Assembly: GCF_002210165.1 (NCBI RefSeq)
Contig: NZ_AQQP01000007.1
Location: forward strand, 186,001 to 250,000
Direction of reading: 5' to 3'
Source of the DNA: Phaeobacter sp. 22II1-1F12B
GTDB taxonomy: Bacteria; Pseudomonadota; Alphaproteobacteria; Rhodobacterales; Rhodobacteraceae
DNA: 64,000 bases
A program made the translations under genes and the position numbers. The notes beneath the pieces are model-generated. The model made no database searches. It was not told the DNA's origin and was given only the letters and a program-made list of their open reading frames with translations. Positions 25,605 through 33,353 of the stretch are shown piece by piece (positions within the stretch are counted from its first letter, which is position 1; each line of letters opens with the position of its first letter).

Positions 25605-27740
25605 TCAAAGCGCAAAACTGCCGAAGGGGATATAGCGCACCGGGTCGCCGGGGCGGATGTGGCGTTCGCCATCCTCCAGTTCGACCAGCCCCTCGGCCCA
25701 GCTCAGCCCGCTGATGCGGCCCGATCCTTCCGATGCAAAAACCTCGGCGCGGCCCTCGCGGATACGCGCCCGCAGATATTCACGCCGCCCAGGTTTCTTG
25801 CGTTTCTCAAAGGCTGCCGGGAGGGTAAAGCCCTGCGGTTCCTGCCAGCCCTCGCCCGCCAGCAGGCAAAGCGCGGGACGCGCAAAGACCAGCGTGCAGA
25901 CCATCGCCGCGACCGGGTTGCCCGGCAGACCGAACACCGGTTTCCCCGCCCAGAGGCCGAGCGCCAGAGGGCGGCCCGGTTTCACCGCGATCCGCCATTC
26001 CTGCATCGCGCCCGCCTCGCGCAGCAGCGCGCTCACATGGTCTTCGTCCCCCGCCGAGGCTCCGCCGCTTGTCAGGATCACATCTGCCTGCTCTGCCGCC
26101 GCATCTAGCCGCGCGCTCAATGCCTGCCGTTCGTCAGGCACGATGCCCATGTCGACCGGCTCAAAGGCAAAGCGGGCGAGCATTGCCAGCAGCATGGGCC
26201 GGTTCGCATCGTGAATCTGGCCGGGTTTTAATGGCGTGCCCGGTTCGGCCAGTTCGTCCCCGGTCGAGATCACCGCCACCCGAAGCGTCCGTCGCAGATC
26301 GACCCGCGCGGGTCCAACTGCCGACAGCAAAGCCAGATCCGCCGGTGTCAGACGTCGTCCGGCAGGCAGGACCATACCACCCGCCGCCACGTCTTCCCCG
26401 GCCTTGCGAGCATTGGCGCCGGGTCTGAGCGGGCCGCGAAAAGCGATCTGTCCCTCGGCAGTTGTGACGTCCTCTTCAAGGATCACCGTATCCACCCCGG
26501 CAGGCAATGGCGCGCCGGTGAGGATGCGAATGGCGCTGCAGACGGGCACTTCCCCGATGTAAGGCGCACCCGCGGCGGCCCGTCCCTCGACCAGGTGCAG
26601 CCGGTGCTTGCCCTCGGAAGCTCCCCCGGCGAACCCATAGCCATCTACGGCAGAATTTGCGGCAGGCGGGTTTGACCTCTCGGCGATCACATCGCTTGCG
26701 AGAACCCGGCCAAGCGCGGATCGGATGGGTGATCTCTCGGCCCCGGCGATGGGGTTTAGGCGGGTTTTCAGAAGGTCCAGCGCCTGATCGACGGGTGTCC
26801 AGTTCACGCCCGCAGGCAGGGCAAAACAATCGTTGCGCAGCGGCGGCGGCTCTGGCCCTTCGCCCGCGTCTTGCCCCCCCAGTGCCAATTCGCTCAGGCG
26901 CGCGACATGCCCAGCCCCCAGTATCCAGCCTTCCTCGCGCGCCTCTTGCGGCGGGGCGGCCATCAGGTCTGCCAGTTCGTCATTAGGCAGCCGCGACAGC
27001 GCCCGCGCAAGGAGACGAACCTGAACCCGGTCGCGGATGTCCTCGGGGGCCTGAGACTTGATCTCTTTGACCGCCGGTTCGATAAGCCCCGGCCAGATCT
27101 CTGCCAGCACGACAGGCGCGTTTGAGGTATCCTCGAATGGCCAGACCGCAACCCCGTCAAGCCGCCGGAGCCGAGAGAGCACCGGAAGGCCCATCAACAC
27201 CTGCCCACCCACTGTGGGCGGAAAGGCCAGCTGAAAACAGCTCGACGATGCCTTGCCCGCCAGATCGCAATGGCGCTTCTCGGCCACCTCGTCAAAGACG
27301 ATCCCGGCTTTGCGGTAAGGAATCTCTGGCCAGTCCTGCTCATTCGGCTTGCCCCAGAAAGGACCGGGACCGTCGAAAAAGCCATTCATTTCCGAGGCCA
27401 CGTCATAGCGGTTGTTCGACCCGTCCGTCAGATCGCTGATGCGCTCTTCCAGCCATGCCCACAGGGCAAACACATCATCCGTTCCGGTGATCTTTCGGGC
27501 GAGCCCCTTGGGATAACCAAACGGAAAATCAAAGCCGATCATCATGCGCCGCCCCGCCTCGCGCTCGGCCGCGATCAGTTCGGCGAGATGGGCTTCGGCA
27601 TCCTGACGCGACCGGCAATAGACCGGTTCATCATCTCCTGACGCGCGCGATATCCCGATCCAGATCGAATCCTTGGACGGCTTGGCGGGCGCGCGTTTCC
27701 CGGCCGACCAGTCGACCACTACGTAGGTGTCGAAGCTCAC
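25605..27740 (-). CDS. Fusion of an N-terminal DUF429-like domain with MoeA (molybdopterin molybdotransferase)
   Basis: The 711-residue product has two parts. Residues 1 to about 305 begin VVVDWSAGKRAP and include GFDFPFGYP and NNRYDV; they resemble a stand-alone Roseobacter protein annotated as 'molybdopterin guanine dinucleotide synthesis' and have an RNase H-like look. Residues about 315-711 are a complete MoeA, with NSAVDGYG, STGDELAEPG, SGGASAGDEDHV and GLPGNPVA. MoeA inserts molybdate into adenylated molybdopterin. The start is GTG, overlapping the mobB stop as GTGA. The fusion is continuous in the sequence. Confidence 0.85.
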   Translation of the reverse strand: MSFDTYVVVDWSAGKRAPAKPSKDSIWIGISRASGDDEPVYCRSRQDAEAHLAELIAAEREAGRRMMIGFDFPFGYPKGLARKITGTDDVFALWAWLEERISDLTDGSNNRYDVASEMNGFFDGPGPFWGKPNEQDWPEIPYRKAGIVFDEVAEKRHCDLAGKASSSCFQLAFPPTVGGQVLMGLPVLSRLRRLDGVAVWPFEDTSNAPVVLAEIWPGLIEPAVKEIKSQAPEDIRDRVQVRLLARALSRLPNDELADLMAAPPQEAREEGWILGAGHVARLSELALGGQDAGEGPEPPPLRNDCFALPAGVNWTPVDQALDLLKTRLNPIAGAERSPIRSALGRVLASDVIAERSNPPAANSAVDGYGFAGGASEGKHRLHLVEGRAAAGAPYIGEVPVCSAIRILTGAPLPAGVDTVILEEDVTTAEGQIAFRGPLRPGANARKAGEDVAAGGMVLPAGRRLTPADLALLSAVGPARVDLRRTLRVAVISTGDELAEPGTPLKPGQIHDANRPMLLAMLARFAFEPVDMGIVPDERQALSARLDAAAEQADVILTSGGASAGDEDHVSALLREAGAMQEWRIAVKPGRPLALGLWAGKPVFGLPGNPVAAMVCTLVFARPALCLLAGEGWQEPQGFTLPAAFEKRKKPGRREYLRARIREGRAEVFASEGSGRISGLSWAEGLVELEDGERHIRPGDPVRYIPFGSFAL

Positions 27741-28228
27741 AGGCCCACCTCGGCAAGCACGAAATCCGCGATTGCCTTGGTGTCATCCAGATCGAAGACC
27801 GGCCGGTCGAGATCGAGCGGGGTGTCGCTGGCCACGGCGCGAATGGTCGGATCGTCCGGCGCAATAAGCGGATTACCGGTTTCCGCGCGATGCGCTTCGA
27901 TCTTGGGATGCTGGTCACGCTTGTAACCTTCGATCAGCACCAGATCGACGGGCGAAAGGCGTGGTAGCAAGTCATCAAGGCTTGGTTCCTGTTCCTGCCG
28001 CAGCTCATGCATCAATGCAAAGCGATTGCGCGAGGCCAGCAGAACCTCGGTCGCCCCCGCCTGCCGGTGGCGAAAGCTGTCCTTGCCTTCGTGATCCACG
28101 TCAAAGCTGTGATGGGCATGCTTGATCGTCGAAACGCTGATCCCGCGCGAGGTGATCTCGGTCACGAGCCGTTCCATCAATCCGGTCTTGCCCGCGTTCT
28201 TCCATCCGACAACGCCGTATATTTTCAC
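27737..28228 (-). CDS. mobB: Molybdopterin-guanine dinucleotide biosynthesis protein B
   Basis: MobB is a small GTP-binding protein that helps MobA make the guanine dinucleotide form of the molybdenum cofactor. It has 163 residues, with a P-loop GWKNAGKTGL and the family motif TIKHAHHSFDVD. The start is GTG at 28228, overlapping the mobA stop as GTGA. An in-frame upstream extension would run antisense-like through mobA and is rejected. It continues into the MoeA fusion, also by a GTGA overlap. Confidence 0.93.
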   Translation of the reverse strand: MKIYGVVGWKNAGKTGLMERLVTEITSRGISVSTIKHAHHSFDVDHEGKDSFRHRQAGATEVLLASRNRFALMHELRQEQEPSLDDLLPRLSPVDLVLIEGYKRDQHPKIEAHRAETGNPLIAPDDPTIRAVASDTPLDLDRPVFDLDDTKAIADFVLAEVGL

Positions 28229-28845
28229 GCGGTCCCCGCCAGTATTTCTTCGGCCCGGGTCAGGTCTTCGGGCGTGTTTACGTTGAAAAACGGATCGAAC
28301 ACCGGCGCGGGGAAAACCGCCTCGCGGCCCTGATGACGATCGGTCCATTGCACCACCTTGCGCAAACCGCCCTGCAAGGCCGTGCGCAGGTCGTCCCGCA
28401 GGGACACCGGCCACAGGCCAAAGGTCGGGTGGCGACGGACCTGCCCGTCCGCATCCGGCGTCGCGGCAAGGACGAGCGGGTTCTCCATGTCCTCGCCCGC
28501 GAGCAAAAGCTGGGGAACGAGGTCGCAAGGGAAAAACGGCGTGTCCCCCGCTGCGGTGACCAGCGTATCGGCCCCCTGCGCCGCGGCCCAGTCGAGCCCC
28601 GCTAGCACTCCGGCCAGCGGACCGGCAAACCCCTCGATGCTGTCGGCAATCACCGGCAGATCGTAGTGCGAGAACCGGCCCGCGTCGCCATTTGCATTCA
28701 AGGCAAGCGCCGCGACCTGCGGTTCAAGGCGTTCGATCACATGGTCCAAGAGGTTCTGCCCGCCAAGATCGAGCAGCGGCTTGTCACCGCCCCCCATGCG
28801 GCGCGCCAGCCCGCCCGCAAGAATTACGCCTACCGGTTGTCTCAT
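28225..28845 (-). CDS. mobA: Molybdenum cofactor guanylyltransferase
   Basis: MobA transfers GMP from GTP to molybdenum-molybdopterin, giving the cofactor used by DMSO reductase-family enzymes such as formate dehydrogenase. It has 206 residues. The nucleotide-binding motif is LAGGLARRMGGGDKPL and the catalytic DxP region is AAGDTPFF. I chose the ATG at 28845; upstream residues in frame encode the AT-rich repeat element. It lies downstream of fdhD, past that repeat. Confidence 0.94.
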   Translation of the reverse strand: MRQPVGVILAGGLARRMGGGDKPLLDLGGQNLLDHVIERLEPQVAALALNANGDAGRFSHYDLPVIADSIEGFAGPLAGVLAGLDWAAAQGADTLVTAAGDTPFFPCDLVPQLLLAGEDMENPLVLAATPDADGQVRRHPTFGLWPVSLRDDLRTALQGGLRKVVQWTDRHQGREAVFPAPVFDPFFNVNTPEDLTRAEEILAGTA

Positions 28846-28869
28846 TGGCGACGCTTCCCACATCCGCGC

Positions 28870-28914
28870 CCAAGAAAATTTGAATTTTCTTGGAAATTTT
28901 CTGACCAGAAAATT
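28870..28914. repeat. AT-rich double-hairpin element, copy 1
   Basis: Two stem-loops lie side by side: CCAAGAAAATT-TG-AATTTTCTTGG (28870-28893, 11-bp perfect stem) and AATTTTCTG-AC-CAGAAAATT (28895-28914). It begins 10 bp beyond the fdhD stop codon. A second copy with the same order and orientation to its upstream gene lies at 31802-31846. The composition is far more AT-rich than its surroundings. Confidence 0.85.
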
Positions 28915-28924
28915 GCCGCCCGGT

Positions 28925-29797
28925 TCATACTTCTGCTCCTTTGCGGATCGCGCGGCGCTCTTCGGCCTGCGCCGAGGACAGGTCCGCATCGCGGATCAGG
29001 CGCTCTTCGCCCGAGAGGCAGACAAAGCGCTGGCCGCGCAACCGACCGATCAGGGTCAATCCAACCTGCCGCGCAATATCGACTCCCCAGGCGGTAAACC
29101 CGGAGCGCGAAGCCAGCACCGGGATTCCCATATGCGCGGTCTTGATGACCATTTCCGAGGTTAGCCGACCGGTGGTGTATAGGATCTTGTCCGACGCGCC
29201 CTCGCCATGCTTCAGCATCCAGCCTGCCACCTTGTCGACCGCGTTATGGCGCCCGACATCTTCCATGTAGACCAGCGGCCGCTCCTTCCGGCAAAGGACC
29301 GTCCCGTGAATCGCCCCCGCCTCGAGATAAAGCGACGGCATCCGGTTGATCTGCGCCGACAGCGCATAGAGCCAGGAGCTGCGCAGTTCGGCAGCAGGCA
29401 GTTGCAGCCCATCGAGACCTTCCATCATATCGCCAAAAACCGTACCCACCGCGCAGCCGCTGGTGCGGGTCTTTTTCTTGAGCTTTTCTTCATATGAGGT
29501 CTCGCGCCGGGTCCGTACAACGACGGTTTCAAGCTCGTCGTCGTAATCGACGCCCAAAAGCTCATCATCGTCGCGCAGCATGCCCTGGTTACGCAAAAAA
29601 CCCAGCGCAAGGTATTCCGGGTAATCCCCTATCGTCATCGCGGTGACGATCTCCTGGCTGTTCAGAAAAATCGTGAGCGGGCGCTCTTCTACGACAGGAA
29701 TCTCGGTTTCGGCGCCGGTATGATCCGTGCCTCGAATTTTCCGTGTCAGGCCCGGCGCCTGCGCGTCCGGCGCGATCAGCAAAGCGTCGTCATTCAT
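28925..29797 (-). CDS. fdhD: Formate dehydrogenase accessory sulfurtransferase
   Basis: FdhD moves sulfur from IscS to the molybdenum cofactor for formate dehydrogenase activity. It has 290 residues from the ATG at 29797. The family's catalytic Cys loop is here SGCAVG, keeping the first Cys but with Gly where a second Cys often is. MEDVGRHNAVDKV and the C-terminal sulfur-delivery region are present. TTG (29809, 29815) and GTG (29806) starts lie closer to the GGAGG upstream, so the true start may be slightly earlier. The mob/moe genes follow it. Confidence 0.9.
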   Translation of the reverse strand: MNDDALLIAPDAQAPGLTRKIRGTDHTGAETEIPVVEERPLTIFLNSQEIVTAMTIGDYPEYLALGFLRNQGMLRDDDELLGVDYDDELETVVVRTRRETSYEEKLKKKTRTSGCAVGTVFGDMMEGLDGLQLPAAELRSSWLYALSAQINRMPSLYLEAGAIHGTVLCRKERPLVYMEDVGRHNAVDKVAGWMLKHGEGASDKILYTTGRLTSEMVIKTAHMGIPVLASRSGFTAWGVDIARQVGLTLIGRLRGQRFVCLSGEERLIRDADLSSAQAEERRAIRKGAEV

Positions 29798-29864
29798 GCG
29801 CGTCACCAATTGCAACCCCTCCCCATCACCGATAGTGCAGTTTCGGTCAGTCTAGGGTCAAGCC

Positions 29865-30581
29865 ATGCCACGCACCACCGCGAAATCGTACTTTTGGAAA
29901 GGGTGCCGGAACAGCCTGCCCTTTATCTTCGTCGCCGGGCCCTTTTCGCTCCTGTTCGGGGTACTCGCAACTGAAGCGGGGCTCAAGCTCTACGAAATGC
30001 TGACTTTTTCCGCCTCGGTCTATGCGGGATCCGCGCAGTTCACCGCGCTGCAACTGCTGCGCGAGGATGCCCCGACGCTGATCATTCTTGCCTCGTCGCT
30101 TGCCGTTAACCTGCGGGTCGGCATGTATTCCGCCTCGCTGACCCCCTACCTCGGCGCGGCGCCGCTCTGGATGCGGGCTATCGTCGCCTATTTCACGGTG
30201 GACCAGTCCTATTCGCTATCCGTGGCCCAATACGAACTGGTGCCGGAAATGACGCTCTCCGAGCGGCTCGCCTATTTCTTCGGGACAAACGCCATCATCG
30301 CGCCGCTCTGGTATTCCGGCACGCTGGTCGGCGCGATCCTTGGCACCGGCATCCCCGAGAGTTTCGCGCTCGATTTCGCGCTGCCCATCGCGTTTCTCGC
30401 CATGGTCGGCCCGATGCTGCGCACCCCCGCCCATATCGTCGCGGCCTTCGTTTCGATCATCGTGGCGCTGCTCTGCGTTTCGATCCCCTATAACCTTGGC
30501 CTGCTGGTGGCCGGTACGGCCGGGATGATGGCCGGGGCGCGGGCGGAACAGTTTCTCATCAGCCGAGGGGTCAAGATATGA
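29865..30581 (+). CDS. azlC: AzlC family branched-chain amino acid exporter, large subunit
   Basis: The 238-residue protein has several membrane helices and the AzlC/YgaZ motif SASVYAGSAQF near residue 50. AzlC with AzlD exports branched-chain amino acids and analogues in known cases; the substrate here is inferred. It is divergent from fdhD. The AzlD gene begins inside its end with an ATGA overlap. Confidence 0.92.
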   Translation: MPRTTAKSYFWKGCRNSLPFIFVAGPFSLLFGVLATEAGLKLYEMLTFSASVYAGSAQFTALQLLREDAPTLIILASSLAVNLRVGMYSASLTPYLGAAPLWMRAIVAYFTVDQSYSLSVAQYELVPEMTLSERLAYFFGTNAIIAPLWYSGTLVGAILGTGIPESFALDFALPIAFLAMVGPMLRTPAHIVAAFVSIIVALLCVSIPYNLGLLVAGTAGMMAGARAEQFLISRGVKI

Positions 30582-30934
30582 ACGACGTCGCAACATCGGC
30601 CACCGGTTTCGACACGTCGACCCTCTGGATCGTGATCCTTGGCCTTGCGCTGGGAAGTTTTGCCCTGCGGTTCTTTTTCATCGGAATCGTGGGGGCCCGG
30701 CCCTTGCCGGAATGGCTCTTGCGCCATTTGCGTTACACCGCTGTCGCGATGCTGCCCGCGCTGGTCGCCCCGCTGGTCGTCTGGCCGAGCGCGACCGGGG
30801 GCGAGCCTGACCTGCCGCGCATGGCGGCGGCAGTCGTAACCCTTGCCGTCGGGTACATCACCAAGAACGTGCTGATGGCCATCGGCAGCGGCGCAGTCAC
30901 GCTCTACGCGCTGCTTTACCTAGTCGGCGTTTAA
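30578..30934 (+). CDS. azlD: AzlD family membrane subunit
   Basis: The 118-residue protein has four predicted membrane helices and forms the small partner of AzlC. Its start overlaps the azlC stop by ATGA. Its 3' end overlaps the convergent lipoprotein gene by 15 bp, with no room for a separate terminator. Confidence 0.9.
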   Translation: MNDVATSATGFDTSTLWIVILGLALGSFALRFFFIGIVGARPLPEWLLRHLRYTAVAMLPALVAPLVVWPSATGGEPDLPRMAAAVVTLAVGYITKNVLMAIGSGAVTLYALLYLVGV

Positions 30935-31534
30935 GGCTTCGTTGCCCTTGCGCAGACCTTCCTGAAGATCGGCGCTGTCGTATTCGTAATATTTGTCCGT
31001 CACAACGCCTTCCAGCTTGGCGAATTCTTCCTGCAACTTGACCGGATAAAAGGTCGTACGGATGCCTTCAAACCCCGGGATCTGTTGCACCAGCCGGGCC
31101 GTCGCGTTGGCACAGAAAGCGCCGGCCACCGGGCCATTGGCAAGGGCCAACCGGTAGGCGGTTTCAGCCTGCTCGGCGGTCAGCGGCACGTGCTGGCGCA
31201 CAACGTGAAAGGTCTCCCGCGCATGGGCGCCCTTGTAGGCTTCCTCGATCTGCGGAGAGATGCCGAACAGCACATCGTCCTGCTCGGGCACGACATCCGC
31301 ATAGAACGACCCCGCCGGATCGAAGATCACGGTTTCCGAGGCGTTGATCAGCAGGGAGGAATGAGCCCCTTTGCCCGAGCGGTTGTTGATCATCGTGTAG
31401 AGCGTCATGCGTGGCGGCTCGCTGCTGCGATAGCGCGCCGCTTCTACAACTGCATCGTCGGAATAGTGCCCTCCCGTGACGCAGCCGGCCAGCAGGGGCA
31501 GCAGCGCCAGCAGGCACAGGATACGCGTATTCAA
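30920..31534 (-). CDS. Lipoprotein with a conserved unknown domain
   Basis: The 204-residue protein has a lipoprotein signal with lipobox LLAGC (Cys at about residue 17). The mature part contains LYTMINNRSGKGAHSSLLIN and DPAGSFY, a pattern seen in DUF4105/NlpC-like proteins, but I cannot place it in a family with certainty. The start is TTG, preceded by GGAG 7 bases upstream. It follows the aa3 subunit IV gene by 19 bp. Its 3' end overlaps azlD on the other strand. Confidence 0.75.
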   Translation of the reverse strand: MNTRILCLLALLPLLAGCVTGGHYSDDAVVEAARYRSSEPPRMTLYTMINNRSGKGAHSSLLINASETVIFDPAGSFYADVVPEQDDVLFGISPQIEEAYKGAHARETFHVVRQHVPLTAEQAETAYRLALANGPVAGAFCANATARLVQQIPGFEGIRTTFYPVKLQEEFAKLEGVVTDKYYEYDSADLQEGLRKGNEALNAD

Positions 31535-31553
31535 GGGAAGGCTCCGGTTAGGA

Positions 31554-31688
31554 TCAGGTGATGAAAATGGCCATCAGGATGAGCAGCACGATGATAATGC
31601 CCGCACCCCATGTGACAAAGCTCATGAAGCCTTCGAAAGTTTCGGTTTGCGATTTGATATCCATCTCGCCGTGCTTGTGTTCAGCCAT
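31554..31688 (-). CDS. aa3-type cytochrome c oxidase subunit IV
   Basis: This 44-residue protein starts MAEHKHGEMDIKSQTETFEG and ends with one hydrophobic helix (about residues 24-43). That is the pattern of the bacterial aa3 oxidase subunit IV, a single-helix subunit described in Paracoccus and Rhodobacter oxidases. The other oxidase genes are not nearby. The gene is short, but the match to the family is clear. It lies upstream of the lipoprotein gene. Confidence 0.92.
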   Translation of the reverse strand: MAEHKHGEMDIKSQTETFEGFMSFVTWGAGIIIVLLILMAIFIT

Positions 31689-31801
31689 CAGTCTGATCCT
31701 GTTCGTGTCTCTTGCAGGGGGAAGTATCGGATTCGAGAGACGGTGTCACGCGGTCAATACCGCGCAGCCATGGTCCAGCGGCGTCCTATCCATTGATGTG
31801 A

Positions 31802-31846
31802 CCAAGAAAATTCAATTTTCTTGGGAAAATTCTTTGCAGAATTTTC
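31802..31846. repeat. AT-rich double-hairpin element, copy 2
   Basis: CCAAGAAAATT-C-AATTTTCTTGG (31802-31824) stands next to GAAAATTCT-TTGC-AGAATTTTC (31825-31846). The last arm overlaps the stop codon of the DUF6173 gene. Relative to the upstream minus-strand gene, the order (short hairpin, then CCAAGAAAATT hairpin) is the same as in copy 1 at 28870. Confidence 0.85.
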
Positions 31847-32303
31847 ACGTGGCCTCGGGCTCTTCGATATCCCGGACCAGCCGGAAGCCGATGCGATGGG
31901 CGGGTTCCTCTGGCTGTGGCTTGGCGATCGCGCGCAGCATGACATTCAGCTGAGTGACATGCTGGATCATCTGGGTCTTCGAGCCGCTGGTATCGCTGCC
32001 GTAAAAGGTGACAATATCCGGATCGAAATAGCCCATACCTTCGATCCTCAGAACACCCGCCTCACCGCCAGTAAAGCCCACGGCAACCTCATGCTCGGCA
32101 TCAAGCTGAGCTTCGAAATTGCGGATATAGACGATCAGCCTTTCATAGGCCCATTGTGCGGCACTCTTGTCCTTAAGCGGCTGTTTCAGGCTGTCCGGCA
32201 CCAGCGCCTTTTCAGCCCGCGCCGGGTCCGTATGGATTTCCTTCATGCGCGGCAGCACATCCGCCTCGGCGGCTTCTGCCGTCGTCCTGATCTCGTCACT
32301 CAT
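31845..32303 (-). CDS. DUF6173-like protein
   Basis: The 152-residue soluble protein has DKSAAQWAYERLIVYIRNFEAQLD and, later, GYFDPDIVTFYG and QMIQHVTQLNVMLRAI. I recall this pattern as DUF6173, a family without known function. The ATG at 32303 overlaps the MBL gene stop by ATGA, so it is coupled to that gene. The stop codon lies inside the copy-2 hairpin element. Confidence 0.75.
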   Translation of the reverse strand: MSDEIRTTAEAAEADVLPRMKEIHTDPARAEKALVPDSLKQPLKDKSAAQWAYERLIVYIRNFEAQLDAEHEVAVGFTGGEAGVLRIEGMGYFDPDIVTFYGSDTSGSKTQMIQHVTQLNVMLRAIAKPQPEEPAHRIGFRLVRDIEEPEAT

Positions 32304-33352
32304 CCCTGGCCTTTCGCCTGGTAGACCCACGCGCCATCGGCGCGCTTTTCGCGCGTGACGTCGCCTTTCAGGTAGAGATGATTGACATGTGCCACGGATT
32401 CAACCAGCGCCAGCCCATATTCCCCGGCGCCGATGTTGCGCTTGAACAGGACCGAAAAGCATTCCGACGCGCTGTGCGGTTCTTCCAGATGCTTCATCAA
32501 CCGCCGAAGTGCGCCGTGATGGTTGTCGATCAACTGCCGCAGACGCACCGGCAGACCGGTAAAAGGCAGCTTGTGCCCGCCTAGAACCAGATGATCGGGA
32601 CGTGCCAGCGGCAGGAAACGCTCGCAGGCCTCAAGCCATCCTTCAAGCGGATCGGCCTCGGGTTCGGTCACGTAAACGCCGATGTTCGGGCTGATCGACG
32701 GTAGGATCTGGTCGCCCGAGATCACCAGATTGTCATCGCGGCTCCAAAAGGTCGCGTGTTCGGGCGCGTGGCCGTTACCGATGTGGATGTCCCACATGCG
32801 CCCGCCCATCTCGATCACGTCGCCCTGCTTGATCCGCTTGAACCCAAGCGGCATGGGCACGGCGATATCCGCGTAGTTGAACGGTTTTTCCTGTGCCCGC
32901 TGGTCGAGGATCTCTGGATCCATCCCGGCGCTCTTCCAGAATTCCAGCGTTTCCGCAGGCGGTCTCTCCTGCGCGTCCAGATGCAGCATCCGCGCGAAGA
33001 GCCACGACGTGCGGGTCGACACCAGTTCGGCCCCGTGTTCGGTCTGGAACCAGCCGACGTTGCCCATGTGATCCGGGTGGTGATGGGTCATGATCACCCG
33101 CTTCACCGGCTTGCCCGCCATCGGCCCGTTCAGAACTTCGGTCCAGATTTCCCGCGTCTTGCGTGATCCGAACCCGGTGTCGATCACCGTCCAGCCGTCG
33201 CCGTCATCCAATGCATAAAGGTTGACGTGATCCAGCTTCATCGGCAGCGGCATACGGATCCAGAGGATTCCGGGAGCGACCTCGATGGCGCCCCCGTGTT
33301 CCGGTGGTGTGTCCCAGGGGTACTTCAGCACCATCGGTCTTTCCGTATGCAT
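32300..33352 (-). CDS. MBL-fold metallo-hydrolase
   Basis: The 350-residue protein carries the metallo-beta-lactamase motif THHHPDHMGN with the Asp/His metal ligands, GNGHAPEH and the later ISGDQILP. It resembles hydrolases near acyl-CoA dehydrogenases that may act on thioesters. Two starts are possible (33352 and 33334, the second with GGAAAG nearby). It starts within 2 bp of the acyl-CoA dehydrogenase stop and is coupled to the next gene. Confidence 0.88.
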   Translation of the reverse strand: MHTERPMVLKYPWDTPPEHGGAIEVAPGILWIRMPLPMKLDHVNLYALDDGDGWTVIDTGFGSRKTREIWTEVLNGPMAGKPVKRVIMTHHHPDHMGNVGWFQTEHGAELVSTRTSWLFARMLHLDAQERPPAETLEFWKSAGMDPEILDQRAQEKPFNYADIAVPMPLGFKRIKQGDVIEMGGRMWDIHIGNGHAPEHATFWSRDDNLVISGDQILPSISPNIGVYVTEPEADPLEGWLEACERFLPLARPDHLVLGGHKLPFTGLPVRLRQLIDNHHGALRRLMKHLEEPHSASECFSVLFKRNIGAGEYGLALVESVAHVNHLYLKGDVTREKRADGAWVYQAKGQG

Positions 33353-33353
33353 A

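Noticed and set aside
27737-28528. Longer reading of mobB from 28528
   Set aside because: The extra region is inside mobA in another frame; the GTG with GTGA overlap at 28228 gives the normal MobB length.
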